A stretch of 64,000 bases of DNA from Carnobacterium_B sp040274945 (GTDB lineage Bacteria > Bacillota > Bacilli > Lactobacillales > Carnobacteriaceae): assembly GCF_040274945.1 (NCBI RefSeq), contig NZ_JBEMAR010000002.1, forward strand, positions 1 through 64,000. The letters are read 5' to 3'. Positions 27,475 to 35,145 of the stretch are shown one piece after another. A program made the translations under genes and the position numbers. Positions within the stretch are counted from its first letter, which is position 1; each line of letters begins with the position of its first letter. Under the pieces are notes generated by a model, which saw only the letters and a program-made list of their open reading frames with translations, made no database searches and was not told the DNA's origin.

Positions 27475-28362
27475 TTACTCTTTTTTTACCAAACGAACAA
27501 TTTTTCCTCTTACCCGTTTATCTTCTTTTAAGACTTGTGTGATTCTGAAAGAAACTATATCGCCTTCTCTTATTTCTATATGCATTGGAATAGAGCACAG
27601 TGCATCTAAATTCGGTGCAATCCTTACAAAGATACCCCATTTTTTAATACTTCTCACAGTTCCTAGCACAACTTGATTGGCTTCCATATCCTCCAAAGAA
27701 ACGGAAGCTTCACTTTTATATTTTACAATAGGTTCTACTCTCAAGTTTTTATTTTCAGTAATTCGATTAAACCGTACTTTGATTGTATCCCCTATAGTTA
27801 AGATATCGCTAATCGTAGTATGGTCTTCAGCGAAATCTTTATTCAGCATTTGAACAGAGGTATTTCCAATTAAAAAGTAAGCTCCATAACGCAAGTTCTT
27901 GGTTAATTCAGCTTCGAATATTTTCCCCTCTTTTAATTCTTTATGTAGTAAATCAAATTCTTTTTCTTTTATTTTTTTTGCTGATCCTAGCATCCAACCT
28001 TCTTTCTCATTTATGTTGATTAGTTGAAACTGAATTTTTTCCCCTACATAACGCATTAATGGCAGTTGATGAGCTTTAAATTCCAACTCATTCCGTTCAA
28101 TAAAAACTGGAATCCCATCTATTTCTACTTTTACGACATCACTAGCTAATGCTCCATCATATTGAGACGATAAAACGGTACTGGTCAATTCGACTTTTTG
28201 TTCGATCATGTTGTAGTAAACTTCATAGTTTATTGGTTGACTCACTTCTTCTTCAGTAGTTAAAAAAACGTTTTCAATTCTTTCTAAAACTGCAACATCT
28301 GTTGAACCTACTTCACTATTGTGATTTCCAATCCATTTTTTTACTAGATCCCTTATACCCAT
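27475..28362 (-). CDS. S1-type RNA-binding domain protein
   Basis: A 295-aa protein built of about three OB-fold/S1-like segments. The last (~230-295) is clearest: VVLGTVRSIKKWGIFVRIAP, then IREGDIVSFRITQVL. A middle segment (GKIFEAELTKNLRYGAYFLI) and an earlier one (VGEKIQFQLININEKEGWML) look like diverged copies. I choose ATG 28362; a TTG seven codons earlier has AGGAG inside the coding part. Such proteins may bind mRNA or ribosomes, but no named family member is recognised. Confidence 0.75.
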   Translation of the reverse strand: MGIRDLVKKWIGNHNSEVGSTDVAVLERIENVFLTTEEEVSQPINYEVYYNMIEQKVELTSTVLSSQYDGALASDVVKVEIDGIPVFIERNELEFKAHQLPLMRYVGEKIQFQLININEKEGWMLGSAKKIKEKEFDLLHKELKEGKIFEAELTKNLRYGAYFLIGNTSVQMLNKDFAEDHTTISDILTIGDTIKVRFNRITENKNLRVEPIVKYKSEASVSLEDMEANQVVLGTVRSIKKWGIFVRIAPNLDALCSIPMHIEIREGDIVSFRITQVLKEDKRVRGKIVRLVKKE

Positions 28363-28706
28363 CTTTAACTTCTCACTCCTCAAAATAATAAACGATTTGT
28401 TTAGTCGAACTTATTATAGCATATGTTTTTTTATTTTTATGTACTTTTTTTTATCCGTTTAACAAACGTCTTCTTTTGAATCGTTTAAATTCTTGTTTAG
28501 GCACTATGTCGCTATTTTCATTAGGATATTTTTGAACAATTGGTGACAAATTGCTGATATGTCACCAATTGTTCACTTATTAATTCTACTGATTTGTCTT
28601 TTCTAACTTGTTTTACTGTATACTAATACTTGTATATACTACTATTTAAAAATCAATTTTCATGCGTAGATAACTAAGTATTACCCTAATTTCAGGAGGA
28701 AATTTT
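28363..28706. other. Intergenic region upstream of second TetR gene
   Basis: No gene seen in 344 bp. It contains a 16-bp inverted repeat (28533-28575) and an AT-rich promoter-like stretch (TTGTTT and TATA-rich blocks, ~28594-28640) before the TetR ribosome site. Confidence 0.5.
28533..28575. promoter_or_regulatory. Large inverted repeat, candidate TetR operator
   Basis: GAACAATTGGTGACA (28534-28548) is repeated exactly in reverse complement at 28560-28574; one further T-A pair extends it to 16 bp. The spacer is 11 nt. No T-run follows, so it is not a terminator. It lies 130 bp before the TetR gene, upstream of its promoter-like boxes. Confidence 0.5.
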
Positions 28707-29321
28707 ATGTCACAAAAAGAAGTTGTCGATATTCGCATTATGCGTAGTAAAAAGGCTATATCTGAAACGTTCATTACCTTATTAAATGAACGCGATTTTA
28801 AAACAATTTCGATTACTGAAATTGTCAATAAAGCTGGTGTTAATAGAGGGACATTTTACAAGCACTATGCATATAAAGAAGATATTTTAACAGAAATACA
28901 AGATCACTTTTTAGAGCATCTAACGATCATGTTGAATGATAACTATCAAGGTATTTGTTATTCTAAATTAAAAACCGAACCTTTATCAGATGCCCTCTTT
29001 ATTTTTATCTCTGAACGCCGTAATTTTTTTCATTTAGCCATTCACTCTGTCGGTTTTTTAAACTTCCAATTGCATTTTTCTGCTGTTTTAAAACAATTTT
29101 TGATCAATAATTTTTTCCTAACTGCTCAATATTCTCTAAAATCACAAAATCTTCTTGGCGCCTATATTGCTAATGGAATTTATGGTTACTTAGTTGAATG
29201 GGATGAAATGAACTACGCTTCTTCTACTATTGAGATAGCACAACAATTGACGGATATTTTTGTTTTAGACCGTAGTGTTTTTAAATTGCCACTATCCGAT
29301 CTTGTAATTGAAAATGACTAG
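28707..29321 (+). CDS. TetR-family regulator
   Basis: A 204-aa regulator. Residues ~35-54 form the recognition helices (ITEIVNKAGVNRGTFYKHY), a textbook TetR signature. The C-terminal domain (FFHLAIHSVGFLNFQLHF, YIANGIYGYLVEW) resembles the DhaS-type ligand domain. CAGGAGG stands before the ATG. No target gene is adjacent: a tRNA follows and the S1 gene is divergent. Autoregulation through the large inverted repeat at 28533-28575 is plausible. Confidence 0.88.
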   Translation: MSQKEVVDIRIMRSKKAISETFITLLNERDFKTISITEIVNKAGVNRGTFYKHYAYKEDILTEIQDHFLEHLTIMLNDNYQGICYSKLKTEPLSDALFIFISERRNFFHLAIHSVGFLNFQLHFSAVLKQFLINNFFLTAQYSLKSQNLLGAYIANGIYGYLVEWDEMNYASSTIEIAQQLTDIFVLDRSVFKLPLSDLVIEND

Positions 29322-29398
29322 ATTGAAATAAATTTATACTTTTATTTAAACCTAGACATTTATTTTAAACTGTGAGAAAATAGAGCCTGTGTTCACAC

Positions 29399-29472
29399 GG
29401 TCCTATAGCTCAGGTGGATAGAGCAAACGTTTCCTAAACGTTAGGTCGGGAGTTCAAATCTCTCTAGGATCA
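29399..29472 (+). tRNA. tRNA-Arg (anticodon CCU)
   Basis: A 74-nt cloverleaf: acceptor GGTCCTA/TAGGATC with one G-U pair, D stem GCTC/GAGC, anticodon stem AACGT/ACGTT with loop TTCCTAA (anticodon CCT, reads AGG), T stem GGGAG/CTCTC with loop TTCAAAT, discriminator A. CCA is not encoded. It is a lone tRNA between the TetR gene and a bidirectional terminator. Confidence 0.95.
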
Positions 29473-29519
29473 TCATACATTGGTGCAGTCTAAAATGTTG
29501 GCAAAAGAATAAAAGTAAT

Positions 29520-29581
29520 AAAAAAGAAGAATAACATTCCTTCCATTTTAAACATGGAAAGAATGTCGTTCTTCTTTTTTT
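29520..29581. terminator. Bidirectional terminator after tRNA-Arg
   Basis: A long stem (29520-29546 with 29553-29581; AACATTCCTTCCAT against ATGGAAAGAATGT) with A/T runs at both ends. It serves the tRNA and the ABC operon on the other strand. Confidence 0.88.
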
Positions 29582-29597
29582 ACTGTCTTCTACTACC

Positions 29598-30857
29598 CTA
29601 CTGTTGAAATAAAACTTTACTTAGATATAATTCATCTCTTTTAGCTGATTGATTAACTTCCCCCTCGATTGCTCCTTCAAAAACAAGCTCCCCAGAATTA
29701 GTGTCAATTGCCATAATTTGCATAGCTTTATCTTTTACCTTGGAACTTTCTACAAAGAAAATAATTCCATCATTCACTTGCACAGCGACTTCCGTTTTTA
29801 ATGCTTTTAATTGTTCAGCCGATAATTCAACCGATTCAACCTCTACTAGTTCTTTTTGCTCTAAGGAATAAGAGTAAATAGATAATGTTGTGTCATTCAT
29901 TTTATAAAAATACAAAGTCGAATTTTCCATGGCTATCCTATTTCCTAAAGCTGGATTACCTAATTCATCTGAAACATCTATTAAAAACTGTTCTCCTGTT
30001 TCTATGTTTACACCAATTAAACCAAATACAGATTGAGTTATCATTTCATTTTCATCATATACTTCCATTTCTGCCTGTGGAACATCAAGCGTTACACGAT
30101 AAACCAAAGTTTTTGAAGAATAGATGTCATTTCCTGTATTCATTAATTCAACATATTGAATTTGTTTGCCTTTTGCATCTATTAGATCTAATTGAATTTT
30201 TTCATCTTTTTCAATTTTTTCATTTGGTAAATCGATTGAATACAAATGCTGTTCATCTTGCCCATTTTCGCTATTTATTGAGTAACCATTTGTTACCACC
30301 ATTAATTTATTATTGGCAACTTGAACGTCTTCAACATACACAGAAGCATAGTCCGTTGCTTTGGGGAAATCTACTGAAAAAGAAAGCACGTCATTAGTCT
30401 TTTTATCCAATACTTCAATGAGAAATTCCGAATCTTCAGTGACAGCAGATAAAGAATCCAACGTTATCTCTGCATAGGCTAATATAGAATCATCTTCAAA
30501 ATAGTTGACTAAATAAGGTTCTTTTCCACGCATAAAGCTTCGGTAATCTTTTTGCAACTGAATCATTTTTTCATTGCCGCTTACACTATCTTGTAGCTGA
30601 TTCAGATAAGGCTGAGTTGGATAGTAATAAGTTGTACCCTCTTTCGCAATTTCTACTTCTGTTCCCATTCCGTAAAAATTATTTTCATAGTAATACCCTT
30701 CTAGGGACATATTCTCTATTAATGTTTTATCGCCACTTTTTGCTGAGACTGTAAATTCTGGTCTTTTCTCTGCTGTAAAAATAGGTTGAATATAATAAAT
30801 GCCAATTGAAAGAATCGCTAACCCTACTATGATGACTAATTTTCCATAACGTTTCAT
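29598..30857 (-). CDS. Membrane-anchored extracellular protein of ABC operon
   Basis: A 419-aa protein with one N-terminal helix (~7-25) and a large outside domain without a recognised family. The domain is rich in beta-type stretches with repeated acidic-aromatic segments (QHLYSIDLPNEK, TLSIYSYSLEQKE, MQIMAIDTNSGELVF), which recall a beta-propeller-like fold; this is a weak impression. It is the last gene of the GntR/ATPase/permease operon, 16 nt after the permease, so it likely assists or senses for that transporter. Confidence 0.7.
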   Translation of the reverse strand: MKRYGKLVIIVGLAILSIGIYYIQPIFTAEKRPEFTVSAKSGDKTLIENMSLEGYYYENNFYGMGTEVEIAKEGTTYYYPTQPYLNQLQDSVSGNEKMIQLQKDYRSFMRGKEPYLVNYFEDDSILAYAEITLDSLSAVTEDSEFLIEVLDKKTNDVLSFSVDFPKATDYASVYVEDVQVANNKLMVVTNGYSINSENGQDEQHLYSIDLPNEKIEKDEKIQLDLIDAKGKQIQYVELMNTGNDIYSSKTLVYRVTLDVPQAEMEVYDENEMITQSVFGLIGVNIETGEQFLIDVSDELGNPALGNRIAMENSTLYFYKMNDTTLSIYSYSLEQKELVEVESVELSAEQLKALKTEVAVQVNDGIIFFVESSKVKDKAMQIMAIDTNSGELVFEGAIEGEVNQSAKRDELYLSKVLFQQ

Positions 30858-30873
30858 ATTCTTCGCCTCCTCT

Positions 30874-31707
30874 TTAGACCGTTATTTTTTTATTCAATAA
30901 GTAATGACTCATCCAGCTGCTTAATGCAATTACAAGTAGTCCTGCAATAACTTCTGCAATCAGCAGTTCAACTGGGTAAAACCAATTAGAACCTAATACC
31001 GTATCAACAATAATAGGTGATAAAAACACAAGAAATAAAACAATACTAAACCCTATTCCCATTATTATCCCTTTAAAACGGAAACTTCTTTCAAACAGTA
31101 TAGTTGTGAATCCTAAGAAGAGGAACACAAATCCAGTACCATAATAAACGATAAAAGAAAGAAAAGATTGTGGTATAAAAAGAGATAAATAATAGGTTGC
31201 TTCACTTATTTGTTGAAGAGATAGATCCAGTCGAATATCACTTGAAACTAATAACTTTAATAATTGACTTTCAACAAGCAATAAAATGAGTTGAATGGAA
31301 ACCAATCCAAAAATCATCAAAGCTATTGTTGTTAACTTAGACCAAAAAACAGTTATACGAGTCGTTGGCAACATCAATAATCGATAAATAAACGTATTTT
31401 TGCCCATCCACTCAACGTACCAGATATAGAAACTATAGAACAACACAGCTGTGACGCTGATAATAATAGGTAATAGAAACCAACTACTATTTGCTACCCA
31501 AAACATACTCATTTCACCTGTTTCACTTAAAAACTGAGCTTTTGGTATCTTATTTTGATAGACCGCTTCATTCATTTGATTTATGTAATTTCTTGACTCT
31601 ACAAAAACTGCAATAAGCTGTGACACAATAGTCAACCCAATTAAAGAAAAATACAGTTTTACACAACGGTTAAATTCAAAATTTACTAATTTCAAATAGT
31701 TTTTCAT
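30874..31707 (-). CDS. ABC transporter permease (YtrC/D-like)
   Basis: A 277-aa membrane protein with six predicted helices and a large first outside loop (~40-75). KLVNFEFNRCVKLYFSLIGL near the N-terminus and the RITVFWSKL helix are typical of ABC-2-type permeases. Its ATG overlaps the ATPase stop by 4 nt (31704-31707), so the two are translationally coupled. With the GntR repressor this matches the B. subtilis YtrABCDEF layout, induced by cell-wall stress. The substrate is unknown. Confidence 0.8.
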   Translation of the reverse strand: MKNYLKLVNFEFNRCVKLYFSLIGLTIVSQLIAVFVESRNYINQMNEAVYQNKIPKAQFLSETGEMSMFWVANSSWFLLPIIISVTAVLFYSFYIWYVEWMGKNTFIYRLLMLPTTRITVFWSKLTTIALMIFGLVSIQLILLLVESQLLKLLVSSDIRLDLSLQQISEATYYLSLFIPQSFLSFIVYYGTGFVFLFLGFTTILFERSFRFKGIIMGIGFSIVLFLVFLSPIIVDTVLGSNWFYPVELLIAEVIAGLLVIALSSWMSHYLLNKKITV

Positions 31708-32393
31708 TGCTGAAACACCTCTCTCATAACATCAACAACAGACTTTCCTTCTTCTTCTCGGACTTGTTCTGCATTAAATTCTCTCAATACCATACCTTCA
31801 TCAATTAACACAACTTTATCAATCAAATGCTCAATATCATTAATTTCGTGTGTCGTTATGATAACTCCACGATCTTCAATCAAGTGACTTGTAAACACAT
31901 TGGCAATCTGTTCGCGGCTAAAAATATCAATTCCAGAAAAAGGTTCATCCATTAATAAATAATCAACATCTAAAGCCAAACCTAACATCAAGCTCACTTT
32001 TGCCGTATTTCCTTTAGAAAGTGTAGATATTTTATCCTCTTTTGTTAATTTGAAAAAGCCTAGTAATTCGTCAGCACGCCCTTGATTCCATGATTGATAA
32101 AAATCTTGCATGAATTGCATGGCTTGTTCAATTCTAAATCCAGGCAGCATCGTCATTGCATCGGGTATAAATGTGATTTTTTCATAACTTTTTTTATTTA
32201 TCTTCTCACCGTCAATGAGGATCTCACCACTATTCATCGGAGTTAAGTTCATAATTCCATTTAAAATAGTCGTTTTACCCACGCCATTAATGCCGATTAT
32301 ACACGTAATCTCGCCTTTATTAGCTGTAAACGTAATTCCCTTCAAGACTTTTTTTCGGCCAAATTTTTTTGTGATCCCTTTTACTTCAATCAT
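31704..32393 (-). CDS. ABC transporter ATP-binding protein (YtrB-like)
   Basis: A 229-aa ATPase. Walker A is GINGVGKTT (residues 34-42), Walker B is YLLMDE (145-150), and the switch His is in TTHE (H182). The signature motif is degenerate, LSKGN (125-129) in place of LSGGQ, as in other YtrB-type proteins. It overlaps the GntR gene by 4 nt at its start and the permease by 4 nt at its end. Confidence 0.92.
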   Translation of the reverse strand: MIEVKGITKKFGRKKVLKGITFTANKGEITCIIGINGVGKTTILNGIMNLTPMNSGEILIDGEKINKKSYEKITFIPDAMTMLPGFRIEQAMQFMQDFYQSWNQGRADELLGFFKLTKEDKISTLSKGNTAKVSLMLGLALDVDYLLMDEPFSGIDIFSREQIANVFTSHLIEDRGVIITTHEINDIEHLIDKVVLIDEGMVLREFNAEQVREEEGKSVVDVMREVFQQ

Positions 32394-32770
32394 TTTACTC
32401 CTCCTGATTCATCAACGTATTTTTCTTTGATTAACCCTATGACTTTATCTAGCGGTACTTGAATCGGACGAATCGCAGACACAAAAGAAGAAACGGCTTC
32501 TCCCAACAATTCATCTTGAACGGCTCCCAAAACACTTTGATTTTCTGAAACTTTACTTGGTGAATTGCTTTCTGTATAAATCAAGCCTTGTTCCTCCATT
32601 TCCTTATACGCTCGCTGAGCTGTGTTCGGATTGATTTTCAATTGACTTGCTAGTTCCCGTCTAGACGGCATTTCTTGACCAGGCAGTAATTTTCCTGCTG
32701 CAATTTCTTCTTTAAAATGACGAACGACTTGTTCATAAAGCGGATCTCGTTTATTAAAATTAACGTTCAT
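32390..32770 (-). CDS. GntR-family repressor (YtrA subfamily)
   Basis: A 126-aa repressor of the short YtrA type. The start is ATG 32768-32770, with GGAGG 5 nt upstream; the frame continues 19 codons but those are not family-like. Residues ~9-68 form the winged helix (DPLYEQVVRHFKEEI, then PSRRELASQLKINPNTAQRA), followed by a short helical dimer domain and no large effector domain. It leads the ABC operon and probably represses it through the TGTATTA/TAATACA sites upstream. Confidence 0.92.
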   Translation of the reverse strand: MNVNFNKRDPLYEQVVRHFKEEIAAGKLLPGQEMPSRRELASQLKINPNTAQRAYKEMEEQGLIYTESNSPSKVSENQSVLGAVQDELLGEAVSSFVSAIRPIQVPLDKVIGLIKEKYVDESGGVK

Positions 32771-32804
32771 AGCAGCCTCCATTTTGATTTCATTTTCTTG
32801 CGAC

Positions 32805-32824
32805 TGTATTAATCGGCTAATACA
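32805..32824. promoter_or_regulatory. Candidate GntR operator 1
   Basis: TGTATTA (32805-32811) and TAATACA (32818-32824) form a 7-bp dyad, between the promoter and the repressor gene. Confidence 0.6.
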
Positions 32825-32855
32825 CATTAGATAAAAAAAACGTGTATGAAGCAGT

Positions 32856-32877
32856 TAATACATCTTTGACTGTATTA
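32856..32877. promoter_or_regulatory. Candidate GntR operator 2, overlapping the -10
   Basis: TAATACA (32856-32862) and TGTATTA (32871-32877) use the same half-sites as operator 1. The second half-site overlaps the -10 box, so bound repressor would block polymerase. Confidence 0.6.
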
Positions 32878-32903
32878 TATCCTTCACACACTTTTCTTGT
32901 CAA
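32874..32903 (-). promoter_or_regulatory. Promoter of the GntR/ABC operon
   Basis: On the minus strand a perfect TTGACA (32898-32903) and a perfect TATAAT (32874-32879), 18 bp apart. It is the best promoter in the window. Confidence 0.85.
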
Positions 32904-33198
32904 TCACTTTTTTGACGTATTCGATTTTACAACTATATATGGATATAAAAATGACAAAGTGGATTAGAATTAACTTTTCAAATTATAGTGAGTTAAGTGA
33001 ATACATCTAAAGAAAAACAGTCCGTACTTGTTATTCCTGAACACTTGATTATTGCTTTTTTGAAAAAACAGCCTATAGTGATTCAATTGGATACTTTTCG
33101 TAACCGAAAAGTTTTCTATATTAAACAAACTGCTATAGAAAAACTGTCTAGTTCATATTTGTTAGTAATCATTTGTTTGAAATGGCGGATAGGAGCCG

Positions 33199-33406
33199 TC
33201 TAGAAGACATTTACTAGCTTTAATTCGGGAAGAATGGCTAGTAGCGCACCTTTACAAGACATTTGCTAGCATTCATTCGGGAAGAATAGTGAGTAGAGCG
33301 CCTCTAGAAGATATTTGCTAGCATTCATTCGGGGAGATTGATGAGTAGAACACCTTTACAAGACATTTGCTAGCATTAATCCCTGGAGAATGGTAAGTAG
33401 AACACC
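33199..33406. repeat. Four 52-bp tandem repeats (intergenic)
   Basis: Units are 33199-33250, 33251-33302, 33303-33354 and 33355-33406, each ending in ACC or GCC; core TTTGCTAGCATTCATTCGGG. The first unit has an ACTAGC/GCTAGT dyad that is decayed in the others. The period is not a multiple of three, which argues against coding. Confidence 0.85.
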
Positions 33407-33494
33407 GCAAGCTTAAATAAGTTAAGTAGTTTCCTGTTCTTTCACTCAAAAAGAAACCAGTGAAATGATAATCAATTTCATTGGCTTCATAATT

Positions 33495-33965
33495 TTATTT
33501 AGTTAGTTGTTCCTTATATTGAGGATAGACCTTATTCCATTCTTCTTGCCGATCTTCAATTGGTTCATTGGCTAATAATAGACCAATCACATCCAAGCAA
33601 ACATGCCACCCTGCGATGTCTCGAGCTGTATGTTCGGTTACTTCTTTCATGTATTCTTTCAACACTAAATGAGTTCCTTCTGGATTTTCACTTAAGTTAA
33701 ACCGGATCAAATTTTCATCCCACGTAAATTCCCATACTGTCGGAACCTTAACTTCAGTTATTGTCATTTCTTCAAAGGAACCATCACCCATATCAAATAA
33801 CAATTTTCCACCTTCAGCTAATTCTTGAATCTTAAGTTCACTAAACCATTCTACTAAGTGGTCATTATCCGTTAACATTTTCCATACTTCCTGTATAGGA
33901 TATGGAAAATCACGGTGGAACTCTGCAACTGTCTCATCATTCACTCGTTGTATTTCTGCTAACAT
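33495..33965 (-). CDS. SRPBCC (Aha1/START-like) protein
   Basis: A 156-aa protein of the AHSA1-like SRPBCC fold, a lipid- or ligand-binding pocket. The start is ATG 33963-33965 with GGAGG 7 nt upstream. FPYPIQEVWKMLTDNDHLVEWF is split here as FPYPIQEVWKML (residues ~20-31) and WFSELKI; GWHVCLDVIGLLL near residue 118 is the C-terminal family helix. It follows a 53-aa membrane protein gene by 34 nt and is probably co-transcribed. Its ligand is unknown. Confidence 0.85.
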   Translation of the reverse strand: MLAEIQRVNDETVAEFHRDFPYPIQEVWKMLTDNDHLVEWFSELKIQELAEGGKLLFDMGDGSFEEMTITEVKVPTVWEFTWDENLIRFNLSENPEGTHLVLKEYMKEVTEHTARDIAGWHVCLDVIGLLLANEPIEDRQEEWNKVYPQYKEQLTK

Positions 33966-33999
33966 TTCGTTACCTCCATTAGGTTTTTCTTTTGAACAG

Positions 34000-34161
34000 T
34001 TAGTCTTCTTTCTTTTCCCCTTTATTGTATAAAACAAAACCTAAAACAATCAACATTATGCCAATTCCTAGAATGAATATGCGATGCTCATCTAGACCTG
34101 TGAGTCCTAATATAACGGCAACAAATCCAATTGTCATCATAAATAATCCGTTCTTCAGCAT
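34000..34161 (-). CDS. Small two-helix membrane protein (53 aa)
   Basis: ATG at 34159-34161 to TAA at 34000-34002. The protein opens MLKNGLFMMTIGFVAVILGL and closes with YNKGEKKED: two hydrophobic stretches (~5-21 and ~28-45) joined by a short polar turn (LDEHR), then a charged tail. GAGGG lies a few bases before the ATG. It is directly upstream of the SRPBCC gene on the same strand. No family recognised. Confidence 0.65.
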   Translation of the reverse strand: MLKNGLFMMTIGFVAVILGLTGLDEHRIFILGIGIMLIVLGFVLYNKGEKKED

Positions 34162-34462
34162 GCTCCCTCATCCTCACTCTTTTGTATTCAGTCCTTCAGT
34201 CAACAGCCGAATCTTCTTCACATACCTATTTTCACCAAAATGAAAACATGTGTCAACTTTTTACCCTTATCTTGAGTACTAAAGCATAAATAACGCTTCC
34301 ACTTTATTTTAGGATGTGCTATCATACGAATAAAAGCTTACCTACTCTTGTTACATGCCTTTTCCTCGTTAGACTGTCTATTAGCATATTCCTTTGTTTC
34401 TTTACTATATCTTGTTACACTAATGCTAATGAGTTTGACTAAATTGGAAATGAGGGAGTTTG
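34162..34462. other. Divergent promoter region
   Basis: No gene seen. The minus strand has a TTGACA with a poor -10 (34227-34256). The plus strand has TTGTTT (34394-34399), 16 bp, TACACT (34416-34421) before the lipoprotein. Confidence 0.45.
34227..34256 (-). promoter_or_regulatory. Candidate promoter for 53-aa protein / SRPBCC operon
   Basis: Perfect TTGACA (34251-34256) on the minus strand, 18-bp spacer, AAAATA (34227-34232). Confidence 0.4.
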
Positions 34463-35056
34463 ATGAACCAGTTAAAGGCAGGCCATTATTCCATGTGGGC
34501 ATATTCTATTCTTATCCTTGCTCTTTTTTTTGCTGGATCGATTATTACTGGCTGTGGTACAACAGATAGTAACAGTGCGGATAGTGCTTCTGCTCCGAAA
34601 AAAGAGGCCCAAGCTGCTTCCAAATCTAGTCCTGCGGTAGCCACACCACTCGAATCAATCACTCTAAAAGAAGATGACGGTGTGATTACATTTGACGATT
34701 TCAAAGGGTATTGGGCTACTTTTGATTCAAAAGAATCCGTTCCTTTTCAATCCGATATCGGTAAATATACTGTTGCAATAACGAATGATTCCTTTATTCC
34801 AGGTGAATGGGGAACAACTTTAGGTGGCAGTGATATTCTTGGTTATACAATTGAGGGATTTATGCTAACATTAGAACTATATACTCCTGATTCCATTCTA
34901 GAAGGCATAGACGAAACCTACTTATTGACACTAGAACTTGTAGAAAAAGACGGTCTGTTTGTTTTAAAATCAGCTAACGGATCAGTTATTTTTTACCCCG
35001 TTACTTCCCAAGAATTTCTAGATGCCGGTTGGAAAATACCTAGTGATAGTTTATAG
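34463..35056 (+). CDS. Lipoprotein of unknown function
   Basis: A 197-aa exported lipoprotein. The start is ATG 34463 after GAGGGAG. The signal peptide runs to a lipobox ITGC (Cys ~31), followed by a Ser/Ala/Lys linker (~32-60) and a globular beta-rich domain (~66-197) with FKGYWATFDSKESVPFQSD and the GEWGTTLGGSDILGY segment. The pattern (linker plus small sealed domain, ending DAGWKIPSD) occurs in uncharacterised lactic acid bacterial lipoproteins. It is a single-gene unit with a strong terminator. Confidence 0.85.
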   Translation: MNQLKAGHYSMWAYSILILALFFAGSIITGCGTTDSNSADSASAPKKEAQAASKSSPAVATPLESITLKEDDGVITFDDFKGYWATFDSKESVPFQSDIGKYTVAITNDSFIPGEWGTTLGGSDILGYTIEGFMLTLELYTPDSILEGIDETYLLTLELVEKDGLFVLKSANGSVIFYPVTSQEFLDAGWKIPSDSL

Positions 35057-35096
35057 AATAAGTTAAGTTTCAGCTTGCTTTTTAAAGTATCCATTG

Positions 35097-35142
35097 AAAA
35101 AAGCCTAGAAAAATACATTCCTGTATTTTTCTAGGCTTTTTT
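35097..35142. terminator. Bidirectional terminator, 21-bp perfect stem
   Basis: 35097-35117 and 35122-35142 pair perfectly (core GCCTAGAAAAATACA) around TTCC. A6/T6 ends serve both the lipoprotein and the helicase genes. Confidence 0.92.
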
Positions 35143-35145
35143 GCT

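Larger units (their letters stand above)
32771..33494. other. Intergenic region with operon promoter and 52-bp array
   Basis: 724 bp without a supported gene. It holds the GntR operon promoter and two operators (32805-32903), then AT-rich DNA, then four 52-bp tandem repeats (33199-33406). A GTG frame at 32997-33203 has no ribosome site and was rejected. Confidence 0.6.

Noticed and set aside
29399..29581. Integration site at tRNA-Arg
   Set aside because: No integrase gene and no repeated tRNA 3' end were seen on either side.
29885..30397. 170-aa plus-strand frame, His/Leu-rich
   Set aside because: Antisense shadow of the 419-aa membrane-anchored protein; composition is typical of reversed Glu/Lys-rich coding DNA.
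32997..33203. GTG-initiated frame of 68 aa
   Set aside because: No ribosome site, no family, and it runs into the non-coding 52-bp array.
33199..33406. CRISPR array
   Set aside because: Units are near-identical over their whole 52 bp, without alternation of constant repeats and unique spacers; no cas genes nearby. The same applies to the other four arrays.
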